DNA of 64,000 nt from positions 124,001 to 188,000 of the forward strand of contig NZ_FQXA01000006.1 in the NCBI RefSeq assembly GCF_900129835.1, in the 5' to 3' direction. This document shows, piece after piece, positions 18,809 to 28,535 of the stretch. The notes beneath the pieces are model-generated. The model was not told the DNA's origin. It saw nothing but the letters and a program-made list of their open reading frames with translations, and ran no database searches. This DNA comes from Stutzerimonas xanthomarina DSM 18231. GTDB lineage: Bacteria > Pseudomonadota > Gammaproteobacteria > Pseudomonadales > Pseudomonadaceae. The number at the start of each line of letters is the position of its first letter. Position 1 is the first letter of the stretch. The translations under genes and the position numbers were made by a program.

Positions 18809-19540
18809 ATGCGCCGTTTCAGCCTGCTCCTGCTCGTCCTGTTTTTCGTTCCAGTCGCTCATGCCGAGGCGCCGCGCACCTTTCGCGAAGCGAAGAAGCT
18901 GGCCAGGCATATCTACGCCGAACGGCCGGTGGATTTCTATTGCGGCTGCGCCTTCAAGGGCAAGCGAATCGATCTCGCCAGTTGCGGTTACATCCCGCGT
19001 AAACAGCCCAAGCGTGCCGCCCGCGTGGAATGGGAGCACATCGTTCCGGCCTGGGTGATTGGTCACCAACGTCAATGCTGGCAACAGGGCGGGCGCAAAT
19101 ACTGCACTTCGAACGATCCGGTATTCAGCAAGGCCGAAGCCGACCTGCATAACCTCGTCCCGGTCGTGGGTGAGGTCAACGGCGACCGCAGCAACTATGG
19201 CTTTGGCATGCTCAGCGAGAAACCAAGCCAGTACGGCGCCTGCCCCTTCGTGGTGAACTTCAAACAACGCACCGCCATGCCTCCGGAATACAGCCGGGGC
19301 GCCATCGCTCGAACCTATCTGTACATGAGCGAACGCTATGGGCTGCGCCTGTCAAAGCAGGATCGCCGCCTCTACGCTATCTGGAATCGCCAGCACCCGG
19401 TCAACGAATGGGAGCAATGGCGTAACCGCAGCATTGCCTGCGTGCAAGGCAATGCGAACCGCTACGTGGGGCCGGTGGACCTCAACCGCTGCGCCAAATC
19501 GATTGCTCGTTCGGCTGCAATCCGCCCTGAGCGGAGCTGA
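18809..19540 (+). CDS. endA: Endonuclease I (periplasmic or secreted DNase)
   Basis: This is a 243-residue non-specific nuclease of the EndA/NucM/Vvn family. The signal peptide ends near VAHA-E20. The family motif WEHIVPAW contains the catalytic base H77, and DLHNL (H114, N115) with N124 and N129 would bind magnesium. Several cysteines (C45, C47, C59, C90, C99) could form the disulphides typical of the family and fit an exported location. It probably degrades extracellular or periplasmic DNA. Confidence 0.92.
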   Translation: MRRFSLLLLVLFFVPVAHAEAPRTFREAKKLARHIYAERPVDFYCGCAFKGKRIDLASCGYIPRKQPKRAARVEWEHIVPAWVIGHQRQCWQQGGRKYCTSNDPVFSKAEADLHNLVPVVGEVNGDRSNYGFGMLSEKPSQYGACPFVVNFKQRTAMPPEYSRGAIARTYLYMSERYGLRLSKQDRRLYAIWNRQHPVNEWEQWRNRSIACVQGNANRYVGPVDLNRCAKSIARSAAIRPERS

Positions 19541-19670
19541 GGGAATCAGCCAACAGCGAGCCCCCGCCGGAAGGCCTGATCCGGTAAACCGAGGCCTCGC
19601 TCGCGATATTGCATGTAGCCACTCGAGCACGGCATGCTGAGGCCTCCTACTGCGATCACGACAATTCACT

Positions 19671-20297
19671 ATGCAGGACAAGACGCTCTACGCAACCCTC
19701 AGCCTGGTGGTTATGTTGGCTCTGCTCGCCTCAGGCATCGCCCCGTACGACCGCGCAACCTGGCTGCTGGAAGTCGCGCCGGTGTTGATCGCCATCCCTG
19801 TCCTGCTGCTCAGCTATCGGCATTTCCCGCTTACCCGTCTGCTTTACGCAGTGATTGCAATCCATGCGCTGATATTGATTCTCGGCGGCACCTACACCTA
19901 CGCCCGGGTACCGCCAGGGTTCTGGGTGCAGGAGTGGTTCGATCTCAGCCGAAACCCGTACGACAAGCTTGGCCATTTCATACAGGGCGTAACGCCTGCA
20001 CTGCTCGCACGGGAAGTCCTGCTACGCCGCCACATGGTTGTGCCGGGAAAAATGCTGGGGTTTCTCGCGCTCTGCATTGCCCTGGCATTCAGCGCCTTCT
20101 ATGAGCTGATCGAATGGTGGGTAGCGCTGATTGCTGGGCAAGGCGCGGAAGATTTCCTCGGCACTCAAGGCGACCCCTGGGATACTCAGTCAGACATGCT
20201 TATGGCGCTGCTCGGCGCTCTGCTTTCAGTCACCGGGCTGGCAGGTCTTCAGGACCGGCAGATTGCCCGGCGAGCGAAGCCCGGCGCAGCAGGATAA
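19671..20297 (+). CDS. DUF2238 (YjdF-like) inner-membrane protein
   Basis: This is a 208-residue polytopic membrane protein with about six helices. The conserved family stretches are PYDKLGHF near residue 95, FYELIEWW near 145, and DPWDTQSDM with following helix near 170. The function of the family is unknown. It ends five bases before another small membrane protein and is probably co-transcribed with it. Confidence 0.85.
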   Translation: MQDKTLYATLSLVVMLALLASGIAPYDRATWLLEVAPVLIAIPVLLLSYRHFPLTRLLYAVIAIHALILILGGTYTYARVPPGFWVQEWFDLSRNPYDKLGHFIQGVTPALLAREVLLRRHMVVPGKMLGFLALCIALAFSAFYELIEWWVALIAGQGAEDFLGTQGDPWDTQSDMLMALLGALLSVTGLAGLQDRQIARRAKPGAAG

Positions 20298-20302
20298 TCG
20301 TC

Positions 20303-20683
20303 ATGCTCTATCGCTTCGCCGCTGACGCCGTGCTGCTTCTGCATCTGGGCTTTATCGTCTTCGTGCTGCTGGGTGGGCTGCTGGTGGCCTGGAAGCGCCA
20401 CCTACTGTGGCTGCATCTACCGGCGGTGGTCTGGGGCGTTTTCGTCGAGCTGACTGGGCGTCTGTGCCCGCTTACGCATTGGGAGAACCGGCTGCAGCAT
20501 CTGGCGGGTGGTGCCGGCTACAACACCAGCTTCGTTGAGCAGTATCTGCTGCCGGTGATCTATCCGAGCTGGCTGAGCGTGCCGACGCAATACCTGTTGG
20601 CCGCCATCGTGGTGCTCGCTAATCTGCTGACCTATGGCTGGCTGGTGTGGCGCTGGCGGCGCACGGCAGCGCCGCCAAGCTGA
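20303..20683 (+). CDS. DUF2784 small membrane protein
   Basis: This is a 126-residue membrane protein with three or four helices and the conserved LCPLTHWEN motif near residue 52, characteristic of DUF2784. I set the start at the ATG at 20303, with an AGGA site nine bases upstream; the open frame extends further only because it overlaps the preceding gene in another frame. Function unknown. It is convergent with the omega-amidase gene (12-base gap). Confidence 0.85.
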   Translation: MLYRFAADAVLLLHLGFIVFVLLGGLLVAWKRHLLWLHLPAVVWGVFVELTGRLCPLTHWENRLQHLAGGAGYNTSFVEQYLLPVIYPSWLSVPTQYLLAAIVVLANLLTYGWLVWRWRRTAAPPS

Positions 20684-20694
20684 CACGCAGCGAG

Positions 20695-21489
20695 TTAGAA
20701 CTTCAGTTCGAATTCATCGCCGTCGTGATACGCCGGGAACTTGCTGCGGAAGGCGGCCAGGTCTCGGGCGCGCAAGGTGGTTCGGAATACACCGGCGGCC
20801 TCGCCCGCCTCCAGCAGCGGATCACCCAGGTAATCCAGCACCTGGCTGTCGCCGCTGTAGGGGTAGCCCTTGCCGTCTTCGCCGACTCGATTCACCGCCG
20901 CGACATAGCAGATGTTCTCAATGGCGCGTGCCGGCAGCAGGCGATTCCAGGCATTACGTCGCGCAGCGGGCCAATTGGCCGTGTAAAGCAGCAGGTCGGT
21001 GTCGTGGGGGTCGCGGCTCCAGACCGGGAAGCGCAAGTCGTAGCAGATCAGCGGGCGCACATGCCAACCGTTCAGCTCGAACAGCGCCTGCTGCTCGCCT
21101 GCCGTGTAGTGCTTGTGCTCACCGGCCATGCGGAACAGATGACGCTTGTCGTAGTGGGAAATCTCGCCGTTCGGCCGTGCCCAAAGCAGGCGGTTGCGGT
21201 GACTGCCATCCGCCGCCTCGATGATCACGCTGCCGGTGATCACCGCGTTCATGCGCGCTGCTTGCTCGCGCAGCCAGCTATAGGTCGGGCCCTCTTCGGG
21301 TTCAGCCAGTTCCGATGAGTTCATCGAAAAGGCCGTGGTGAACATCTCCGGCAATACGATGAGATCGGCCCCACGGGCTTGGTCGAGCAAGTCAACGAAG
21401 CGCTCGCGGTTGCTGGTAGCGTCCTGCCAGACGAGGCTGGTCTGGATCAGGGCCAGCTCGAGGTCCGGCAAATCGTTCAGATCGCGCAT
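20695..21489 (-). CDS. Omega-amidase / carbon-nitrogen hydrolase (YafV/Nit2 type)
   Basis: This nitrilase-superfamily amidase probably hydrolyses alpha-ketoglutaramate or 2-oxo-4-methylthiobutyrate-linked amides. From the ATG at 21489 it has 264 residues. The catalytic triad is E48 (LPEMF), K115 (YDKRHL) and C149 (ICYDLRFP). It overlaps the end of the upstream aminotransferase gene by 13 bases, so the two are translationally coupled. In Pseudomonas and eukaryotes a transaminase paired with omega-amidase removes glutamine-derived keto acids, and the context supports that pairing here. Confidence 0.93.
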   Translation of the reverse strand: MRDLNDLPDLELALIQTSLVWQDATSNRERFVDLLDQARGADLIVLPEMFTTAFSMNSSELAEPEEGPTYSWLREQAARMNAVITGSVIIEAADGSHRNRLLWARPNGEISHYDKRHLFRMAGEHKHYTAGEQQALFELNGWHVRPLICYDLRFPVWSRDPHDTDLLLYTANWPAARRNAWNRLLPARAIENICYVAAVNRVGEDGKGYPYSGDSQVLDYLGDPLLEAGEAAGVFRTTLRARDLAAFRSKFPAYHDGDEFELKF

Positions 21490-22625
21490 AGTCGTTCTGC
21501 TGCTTGGCGCAGCGTCTCCTCTCGTTTGGCGAAGCAGAAGCGGACCAGCCGCGATTCTGCAGGAGGCGTTTGATAGAACACCGAAATCGGAATACTTGCG
21601 ACACCGTGCTCGCGGGTGAGCCATTCGGCCATGGCGACGTCATCGAGATCCGGTCGAATTGCCGAATAGTCGGCGAGCTGGAAATAGGTGCCCGCCGCAC
21701 GGGTAAAGCTGAAACGCGAGCCGGCCAGCAGATCGCAGAACAGATCGCGCTTGGCTTGATAGAACGCGGGCAACTCGCTCAGATGCTCTGGATGCGCCGC
21801 CATGAAATCGGCAAGCGCCCACTGCAATGGCGTAACGCCTGTGAAGCTGACGTATTGATGGACCTTGCGCAGCTCACTGCTGAGCGCGGCAGGCGCGACC
21901 ACATACCCTGTCTTCCAGCCGGTGACGTGGTAGGTCTTGCCGAAGGAGCTGACGACGAAGGCACGCTGATACAGCTCGTCGTGGCGCAGTACGCTGGCAT
22001 GCTGCCGGCCGTCAAAAACGAGATGCTCGTAGACCTCGTCGCTCAGCAGGTAGATATCCCTGTCGCGGATCAGCTCGGCCAGGCGATCCAGATCTGCTGC
22101 ATCGATCAGTGCCCCGCTGGGATTGTGCGGCGTGTTCAGCACGATCATTCGGGTGCGGGGCGTAAGCGCATCGGCCAGTTTCTGCCAATCGATGGCGAAG
22201 CTCGGCAGGCTCAGCGCCTGATGGACACAGACCCCGCCGGCGAGCTCCACAGCAGGCTCGTAACTGTCGTAGCAGGGATCGAAGACAATCACTTCATCGC
22301 CGGGGCGAATGACCGCGTGGATCGCACAAAAGATGCCCTGGGTCGCCCCGGGGGTAATAGTGACTTCGGCGTCAGCGCTGACTTGGCGACCATAGAGCGA
22401 TGCGACTTTGACCGCCACTTGCTCGCGCAACGCCGGCAAGCCGGTCATCGGCGCGTACTGGTTATGCCCGGCCATGACATGACGCGCCACGGCTTCACGC
22501 AGCGCATCAGGGCCGTCGAAATCCGGGAAGCCCTGGGACAGGTTCAGCGCACTGGTTTCAGCCGCCAGCTGAGACATGGTGGTGAAAATGGTGGTGCCGA
22601 CATTGGGCAGTTTGCTGGAGATCAT
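21477..22625 (-). CDS. Methionine/glutamine aminotransferase (class I, YbdL-like)
   Basis: This is a PLP-dependent fold-type I aminotransferase of 382 residues from the ATG at 22625. The PLP lysine is K230 in SSFGKTYHVTGWK. NTPHNPSG (about 164-171) and SDEVYEHL (about 195-202) are the other cofactor-binding motifs. It is closest in pattern to YbdL and kynurenine/glutamine transaminase K, which use methionine or glutamine with various keto acids. The overlapping omega-amidase gene supports a role in methionine-salvage transamination. Confidence 0.92.
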   Translation of the reverse strand: MISSKLPNVGTTIFTTMSQLAAETSALNLSQGFPDFDGPDALREAVARHVMAGHNQYAPMTGLPALREQVAVKVASLYGRQVSADAEVTITPGATQGIFCAIHAVIRPGDEVIVFDPCYDSYEPAVELAGGVCVHQALSLPSFAIDWQKLADALTPRTRMIVLNTPHNPSGALIDAADLDRLAELIRDRDIYLLSDEVYEHLVFDGRQHASVLRHDELYQRAFVVSSFGKTYHVTGWKTGYVVAPAALSSELRKVHQYVSFTGVTPLQWALADFMAAHPEHLSELPAFYQAKRDLFCDLLAGSRFSFTRAAGTYFQLADYSAIRPDLDDVAMAEWLTREHGVASIPISVFYQTPPAESRLVRFCFAKREETLRQAAERLCAI

Positions 22626-22640
22626 GAGTTCGCTCGGCGC

Positions 22641-22698
22641 TGGAAGTTGGAAGCACAAGCCGCAAGTATGAACACTTCCAGCTCACGGCTTCCAACTT
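22641..22698. repeat. Stem-loop repeat between der and the aminotransferase gene
   Basis: AAGTTGGAAGC (22644-22654) is exactly inverted at 22688-22698. The overlapping TGGAAG (22641-22646) also has an inverted copy at 22675-22680, so two foldings are possible. It lies directly after the der stop codon and may act as a terminator or processing signal; no T-run follows. Confidence 0.6.
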
Positions 22699-22702
22699 GA
22701 GG

Positions 22703-24181
22703 CTATCGTTTGTCGCGACGCTTTTTCTCGGCCTTCTTGTGGTGGGACATAAGCCGGCGCTTCTTGTTGACCTGGCGGTCGGTCAGGGTGTTCTTCTTGC
22801 CCTCGAAAGGGTTTTCGCCACCCTTGTACTCGATACGAATGGGCGTACCGACCAGCTTCAGAACGCGCCGGTAGGTATTCTCCAGATAACGCGTATAGGA
22901 CTTGGGGATCGAGTCGACCTGGTTGCCGTGAATCACGATCAATGGCGGGTTGGCGCCACCCAGGTGCGCATAGCGCAACTTGATTCGGCGACTGGCGACC
23001 ATCGGCGGCGCATGCTCGCGTACGGCGTCTTCTAGGATCTGCGTCAGGCGGCTGGTAGGCCAGCGGGTAACGGCCGAGGTGAACGAAGCCTGCACCGACT
23101 TGTACAGGTTGCCGACGCCGGTACCATGCTTGGCGGATATAAAATGGATGTCAGCAAACTCGACAAAGAACAACCGGCGCTCCAGCTCGGTCTTCACATA
23201 ATCGCGCTCGCTCGGCTCCATGCCGTCCCATTTATTCAGCGCAATAACCAGCGCTCTGCCGCTTTCCAGCACGAAGCCAAGCAGATTTAGATCGTGTTCG
23301 ACCACGCCTTCGCGGGCATCCATGACGAAAATGACCACGTTCGAGTCCTGGATCGCCTGCAGCGTCTTGACCACCGAGAACTTTTCTACCGCCTCGAAAA
23401 TCTTGCCACGGCGACGCACACCAGCCGTATCGATCAGCGTGTACTTTTCATCGTCACGTTCGAACGGGATGTAGATGCTGTCGCGGGTTGTGCCGGCCTG
23501 GTCATAGACAATGACCCGCTCTTCGCCAAGCATGCGGTTGACCAACGTGGACTTGCCCACGTTAGGCCTACCGATGATCGCGATCTTGATGCCATCCTTT
23601 TCGCTCGGCCCAGGAATGCGTTTGAGTTCCTCGCCATCAGCGACCGCTTCGCCTTCTTCACCCTCGTTTTCAGCAACCTCGGCGTTGTCCTTGGGAAACA
23701 CACCAAGTGCCTGCTCCAGCATGTAGCTGATACCGCGGCCATGAGCGGCGGCGATCGGCAGGGCATCACCGAGGCCCAGCGGACTGAACTCAGCGCGGGC
23801 TATATCGGGATCAATGCTGTCGACCTTGTTCGCCACTAAAAAGTGGCGCTTGTTCATTTTGCGCAAATGCTCGGCGATCATCTGATCGCCAGGCGTCATG
23901 CCAGCACGCGCATCAACCATGAACATGACTGCATCAGCCTCTTGCATGGCTTGCAGAGATTGCTCGGCCATCTTGGCATCGATGCCCTCTTCATCGCCGG
24001 TCAAACCACCAGTGTCGATGACGATGTAAGTGCGGCCCTGCCATTTGGCCTCGCCATACTGGCGATCACGAGTCAGACCGGCATATTCCGCAACAATGGC
24101 GTCACGGCTCTTGGTCAGACGGTTAAACAGGGTAGATTTGCCAACGTTCGGGCGACCCACCAGGGCGATTACGGGAACCAT
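22703..24181 (-). CDS. der: Ribosome-assembly GTPase Der (EngA)
   Basis: Der has two GTPase domains in tandem and acts in 50S subunit assembly. The protein has 492 residues from the ATG at 24181 ([15 protein letters not shown]); a start at 24193 would add four residues. P-loops GRPNVGKS are at 9-16 and 204-211, with NKVD at 118-121 and NKWD in the second domain. An acidic linker (about 167-186) separates the domains. A KH-like domain and a very basic tail ([13 protein letters not shown]) end the protein. Confidence 0.98.
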   Translation of the reverse strand: MVPVIALVGRPNVGKSTLFNRLTKSRDAIVAEYAGLTRDRQYGEAKWQGRTYIVIDTGGLTGDEEGIDAKMAEQSLQAMQEADAVMFMVDARAGMTPGDQMIAEHLRKMNKRHFLVANKVDSIDPDIARAEFSPLGLGDALPIAAAHGRGISYMLEQALGVFPKDNAEVAENEGEEGEAVADGEELKRIPGPSEKDGIKIAIIGRPNVGKSTLVNRMLGEERVIVYDQAGTTRDSIYIPFERDDEKYTLIDTAGVRRRGKIFEAVEKFSVVKTLQAIQDSNVVIFVMDAREGVVEHDLNLLGFVLESGRALVIALNKWDGMEPSERDYVKTELERRLFFVEFADIHFISAKHGTGVGNLYKSVQASFTSAVTRWPTSRLTQILEDAVREHAPPMVASRRIKLRYAHLGGANPPLIVIHGNQVDSIPKSYTRYLENTYRRVLKLVGTPIRIEYKGGENPFEGKKNTLTDRQVNKKRRLMSHHKKAEKKRRDKR

Positions 24182-24216
24182 GCGGCTCTCCACTGCGATA
24201 TTTCAGAAAACACGAA

Positions 24217-24237
24217 GGCCGCTGCAAGGCAGCGGCC
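24217..24237 (-). terminator. Hairpin between bamB and der
   Basis: GGCCGCTGC (24217-24225) pairs perfectly with GCAGCGGCC (24229-24237). On the minus strand it is followed by TTCGTGTTTTC, an interrupted T-tract. It would reduce read-through from bamB into der. Confidence 0.6.
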
Positions 24238-24287
24238 AGATAATTATTGCTCCGCCTGGGCGGAACAGCGTGCGCGACGTGAAGCTG

Positions 24288-25436
24288 TCAGTCGGCCTGG
24301 CGAATGGTCAGCGCGACAAGCTTTCCGTCGTTACCGTAGGCATACAGCCAGTCGCCTTCGACCACGGGTCGGGCTCGCACTCCGTCACTGTCGATACGGG
24401 TGCGTGCAACGAAACGCCCATCGACCTGGCTGAGGAAGTGTAGATACCCCTCCTTGTCACCCACTACGACATAGCTGGAAAAAACCTCCGGAGCGGACAG
24501 CTGCCGACGCAGCAGTGAATCATTACTCCACAGCACGGTTGTCGATCGCTCATCGATGCCTAGAACCGTACCGTCGGCCTGGCTCACGTAAACGCTGCCA
24601 TACCCCTTCGCTAGGCCGGTCGCCGTCGATGCATCACGCTGCCAGAGAATTCGACCACTCTCCAGATCCAACGCTGCGGCGCGGCCCTGGAAAGACGCGA
24701 CATACAGGGTCCCACCTGAAAGCAGCAGACCGCCGTCGATATCGACGACGCGCTCGAGTTCGGAACGACCTTGCGGCACGGCGATCCGCTGCTCCCAGAT
24801 TGGCAACCCGCGGCGGGTGTCCAACGCCACGACCTTGCCGCTGGACAGGCCGGCAATCGCCAGCTCGTTAGTCAGCAGCGGTGAACCCGTACCGCGCAGA
24901 GTCAGAACGGCTGGCGAACTTTCGTAGCTCCAACGCTGTGCGCCGGTGTCAATTTCAAGCGCGATGACACGGTCATCCTGCGTCTGGACAACAACCACGT
25001 CACCATTCACTGCGGGCGCGGCAAGCACCTCGCTACTGACCTGGCTGCGCCAGCGCTCTTCGCCTGTGGAGACATCCAAGGCCAGCACTTCGCCACGCAG
25101 GGTACCGACCAGAACCAGGCCATAGCCAGCGCCTACGGCACCCGAAATCGGCACTTCCAGGTCGTTCTTCCAGTTGACCTTGCCGGTCGAACGGTCCATC
25201 GCAACGACCAACCCTTCGACATCGGCGGCAAATATCTCGTTACCGTAGACGACGGGGGCCAGTAGGTTATAGGTCTCGCCCTGGCCTTCGCCGATGGAAC
25301 GGCTCCATTGTTCTTTCAGCTGAATTTCAGCCTCAAACTTGACCAGCTCGGCGGGTTCGGGGTCTTTCTTGTCATTGCTGCTGCAACCCGCCGCCAGAAC
25401 GGCCAGGGTCAGCAATGCTGCAGTTTTCCAACGCAT
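24288..25436 (-). CDS. bamB: Outer-membrane assembly lipoprotein BamB
   Basis: BamB is a subunit of the BAM complex that inserts beta-barrel proteins in the outer membrane. The 382-residue precursor has a lipoprotein signal with lipobox LAAGC and lipidated C18, then eight PQQ-like beta-propeller repeats (for example VVAMDRSTGKVNWKN and VLALDVSTGEERWRS). I chose the ATG at 25436; an upstream in-frame start adds charged residues before the signal. It starts four bases after the yfgM stop codon. Confidence 0.97.
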   Translation of the reverse strand: MRWKTAALLTLAVLAAGCSSNDKKDPEPAELVKFEAEIQLKEQWSRSIGEGQGETYNLLAPVVYGNEIFAADVEGLVVAMDRSTGKVNWKNDLEVPISGAVGAGYGLVLVGTLRGEVLALDVSTGEERWRSQVSSEVLAAPAVNGDVVVVQTQDDRVIALEIDTGAQRWSYESSPAVLTLRGTGSPLLTNELAIAGLSSGKVVALDTRRGLPIWEQRIAVPQGRSELERVVDIDGGLLLSGGTLYVASFQGRAAALDLESGRILWQRDASTATGLAKGYGSVYVSQADGTVLGIDERSTTVLWSNDSLLRRQLSAPEVFSSYVVVGDKEGYLHFLSQVDGRFVARTRIDSDGVRARPVVEGDWLYAYGNDGKLVALTIRQAD

Positions 25437-25440
25437 CAAT

Positions 25441-26082
25441 TCACGCCTCTCCACGAGCCAGATCGTCAAGTTTCAGCTGTAAGCCGCCAATTGCGGCGTC
25501 CTGAGACAGCAGTTCTTTTGCTTTGGAATAGGCGGCGTGGGCTTCTTCGGGACGCTCCAGCTGAACCAGCAGATCGCCCCGCAACTCCTCACGACTGGCG
25601 GCAAATGCTTCGACAGCCTCGCCTTGCAGTAGCGCTAGCCCTTCTTCTGCCTTGTCCTGCGCTGCCAGAACACGGGCCAAACGCTGACGAGCCAGCTCTT
25701 CCAGGGTCTTGTCAGCAGGCTTGTCCAGCACGGCCTGGAGTTCGGTGGCAGCTTCGTCGAGACGGCCAGACTCTACCGCGACCTTGGCGACGAAAAGACT
25801 GCCGTACTGAGCGTAATGAGAACCGGCAAACTCTTTCTGCAGCAGATTGCCCAGGCGCGAGACTTCGCCAGTATCTGCTCCGCCTTCTTCCAACGCGGCG
25901 TTCAGCAACTGCTGATAGACCGTCGAGGCGTTCTGCGCCTGATTGAGTTGATGCTTCTGCCAGAACTGCCAGCCGAACACCAGCGCCAGAGCAAGCGCGC
26001 CCCCCAACAGCAATGGCTTGCCGTTCTGCTGCCACCACTCCTTGATTTGCGCCAGCTGTTCTTCTTCGGTACCCGAGGTCAC
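25441..26082 (-). CDS. yfgM: YfgM-like ancillary SecYEG/periplasmic chaperone protein
   Basis: This 213-residue protein has a single membrane anchor at about 23-41 (PLLLGGALALALVFGW) with a short cytoplasmic N-terminus, and a periplasmic TPR domain. In E. coli YfgM binds the SecYEG translocon through PpiD and helps envelope proteins fold. Between hisS and bamB it holds the same place as in E. coli and P. aeruginosa. Confidence 0.92.
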   Translation of the reverse strand: MTSGTEEEQLAQIKEWWQQNGKPLLLGGALALALVFGWQFWQKHQLNQAQNASTVYQQLLNAALEEGGADTGEVSRLGNLLQKEFAGSHYAQYGSLFVAKVAVESGRLDEAATELQAVLDKPADKTLEELARQRLARVLAAQDKAEEGLALLQGEAVEAFAASREELRGDLLVQLERPEEAHAAYSKAKELLSQDAAIGGLQLKLDDLARGEA

Positions 26083-26122
26083 ACTGTCACTCCTTAAATT
26101 CGCTGAAATCAGACCCGTCCGC

Positions 26123-27406
26123 TCACGCTAGACAGGCAGCCAGACGCTCGGGTAGAGCATCCCAGGCAATGCTTTGCTGTTCGCTGTCGTCGCGCAGCGG
26201 CTTGCAACCTACCACGCGCCCGGCCAGTTCGTCGTCACCCAGAATCAGCGCAAAACGGGCACCGCTCTTGTCAGCCTTCTTGAACTGACTCTTGAAGCTC
26301 CCGCCGCCCGCGTTGACCAGCAGGCGCAGGCCGGGTAACGCATCCCGCAACCGCTCCGCCAGGCCCAGCGCCGCAAGCTCAGCCGCTTCGCCAAAAGCAC
26401 AGATGAATGCATGCGCCGGCTGGTTGAGTTCGCTTGGCACCAATTCTAGCGTTTCGAGTAGCAGTACCAGACGTTCAACGCCCATGGCGAAGCCGACACC
26501 CGGCGTCGGCTTGCCGCCAAACTGACTGACCAGCCCGTCATACCGACCACCCGCGCACACAGTACCTTGCGAGCCCAGTTTGTCGGTCACCCACTCGAAC
26601 ACGGTACGGCCGTAGTAATCGAGGCCACGGACCAGCTTTGGATTGATCTGATAGTCGATTCCCGCTGCTTCGAGCCGAGCCTTGAGGCCGTCGAAATGGG
26701 CGCGCGATTCGTCGTCCAGGTAGTCATGCAAGCTAGGCGCATCGGCCAGCAGCACCTGGGTCTGGGCATTTTTGCTATCGAGAATGCGCAGAGGGTTACT
26801 GGTTAGGCGGCGCTGACTGTCTTGGTCGAGCTGATCGAAATGCTGCTGAAGATAGGCCACCAACGCATCGCGATAGGTCGCGCGCGCTTCGCTGGAGCCG
26901 AGGCTGTTCAGCTGCAGGGTGACCGCATCGGACATTCCGAGCTGCTTCCACAGCCGGGCCGTCAGCACGATAAGCTCGGCATCGACATCCGGCCCCGGCT
27001 GATTGAAAACTTCTACCCCAATCTGATGGAACTGGCGATAGCGGCCTTTCTGCGGCTTCTCGTAACGAAACATGGGACCGGCATACCAGAGCTTCTGCAC
27101 CTGGCCGCCGCCGGTCATACCATGTTCGAGCACTGCACGCACGCAACCGGCAGTACCCTCGGGACGCAGCGTCAGGGATTCCTCGTTACGATCGAGAAAA
27201 GTGTACATCTCCTTGTCGACCACATCGGTTCCCTCGCCGATTCCGCGGGCGAACAGATCGGTAAACTCGAGGATCGGCAGACGGATTTCGTTGTAACCGT
27301 AGCTATCGAGCAGCTGTGCGAAGGTCGTTTCGAGGTAGCGCCAGACCGGCGTCTGGGCCGGCAGAATATCGTTCATGCCACGAATGGCTTGCAGGGACTT
27401 GCTCAA
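26123..27406 (-). CDS. hisS: Histidyl-tRNA synthetase
   Basis: HisS charges tRNA-His. The 427-residue class II synthetase shows motif 2 ([19 protein letters not shown]), the histidine-specific loops [15 protein letters not shown] and GGRYDGL, and motif 3 ([11 protein letters not shown]). The C-terminal anticodon-binding domain occupies roughly 330-427. It lies in a long same-strand run, 14 bases after ispG. Confidence 0.98.
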   Translation of the reverse strand: MSKSLQAIRGMNDILPAQTPVWRYLETTFAQLLDSYGYNEIRLPILEFTDLFARGIGEGTDVVDKEMYTFLDRNEESLTLRPEGTAGCVRAVLEHGMTGGGQVQKLWYAGPMFRYEKPQKGRYRQFHQIGVEVFNQPGPDVDAELIVLTARLWKQLGMSDAVTLQLNSLGSSEARATYRDALVAYLQQHFDQLDQDSQRRLTSNPLRILDSKNAQTQVLLADAPSLHDYLDDESRAHFDGLKARLEAAGIDYQINPKLVRGLDYYGRTVFEWVTDKLGSQGTVCAGGRYDGLVSQFGGKPTPGVGFAMGVERLVLLLETLELVPSELNQPAHAFICAFGEAAELAALGLAERLRDALPGLRLLVNAGGGSFKSQFKKADKSGARFALILGDDELAGRVVGCKPLRDDSEQQSIAWDALPERLAACLA

Positions 27407-27420
27407 TTCGGTTCCTTAAT

Positions 27421-28533
27421 TCAGCTGCGCAGGATCAGCGCAGCGTCAGTTTCGGCCTTCTCGGTGGCCTTGCGACGAATCAGCTGCTCCAGTTCATCGA
27501 CCAGATTTTCATTGTTCAGCTTCTGTGCCGGCTTGCCGTCGATATAAATGAGGTTGTTCGGCGTGCCACCCGTCAGACCGATGTGTGCTTCCTTGGCTTC
27601 GCCGGGCCCGTTGACGACACAGCCGATCACCGCGACGTCCATAGGCACAAGCAGATCATCAAGCCGACCCTCGAGCTCGTTCATGGTCTTCACCACATCG
27701 AAGTTCTGCCGCGAGCAACTTGGACAGGCGATGAAATTGATCCCGCGCGAGCGTAGACGCAGCGACTTGAGAATGTCGAAACCGACCTTGATTTCTTCCA
27801 CCGGGTCAGCCGCCAGCGAAATCCGAATGGTGTCGCCGATGCCTTCGGCGAGCAGCATGCCCAACCCGACGGCAGATTTGACCGTACCCGAGCGCAAGCC
27901 ACCGGCTTCGGTAATGCCCAGATGCAACGGCTGCTCGATCTTGTCTGCCAGGAGCCGATAGGCCGCTACGGCCATGAACACGTCCGAAGCTTTAACGCTC
28001 ACTTTGAAATCCGGGAAGTTCAGCCGGTCGAGATGCTCGACATGGCGCAACGCCGACTCAACCAGTGCCTCGGGCGTCGGCTCGCCGTACTTTTTCTGCA
28101 GATCTTTTTCCAGCGAACCGGCATTGACACCGATGCGGATCGGGATGCCACGGTCGCGTGCCGCTTCAACCACGGCACGGACCCTGTCTTCGCGGCCGAT
28201 ATTGCCCGGGTTGATGCGCAGGCAGTCAACGCCAAGCTCGGCGACGCGCAGAGCGATCTGATAGTCAAAATGAATGTCCGCCACCAATGGCAAACCGACG
28301 CGCTGCTTGATCTTGCCGAACGCCTCGGCGGCTTCCATCGAAGGCACCGACACACGAACGATGTCTGCGCCGGCATTCTGCAGCCGCTCGATCTGCGCAA
28401 CCGTGGCATCGACGTCGCAGGTTTCGGTATTGGTCATGCTCTGTACGGCGATAGGCGCATCGCCGCCGACCGGTACGTTGCCAACCCAGATTTTCCGGGT
28501 ATGGCGACGCTTGATAGGAGACTCACTGTGCAT
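27421..28533 (-). CDS. ispG: 4-hydroxy-3-methylbut-2-enyl diphosphate synthase (Fe-S)
   Basis: IspG reduces methylerythritol cyclodiphosphate in the MEP isoprenoid pathway, using a [4Fe-4S] cluster. The 370-residue protein has an N-terminal TIM barrel and a C-terminal cluster domain with C270 and C273 (ACPSCSRQ) and C305 ([11 protein letters not shown]). E312 in NGPGE completes the site. It starts two bases after rodZ. Its cluster depends on the ISC machinery encoded upstream on the same strand. Confidence 0.98.
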   Translation of the reverse strand: MHSESPIKRRHTRKIWVGNVPVGGDAPIAVQSMTNTETCDVDATVAQIERLQNAGADIVRVSVPSMEAAEAFGKIKQRVGLPLVADIHFDYQIALRVAELGVDCLRINPGNIGREDRVRAVVEAARDRGIPIRIGVNAGSLEKDLQKKYGEPTPEALVESALRHVEHLDRLNFPDFKVSVKASDVFMAVAAYRLLADKIEQPLHLGITEAGGLRSGTVKSAVGLGMLLAEGIGDTIRISLAADPVEEIKVGFDILKSLRLRSRGINFIACPSCSRQNFDVVKTMNELEGRLDDLLVPMDVAVIGCVVNGPGEAKEAHIGLTGGTPNNLIYIDGKPAQKLNNENLVDELEQLIRRKATEKAETDAALILRS

Positions 28534-28535
28534 GT

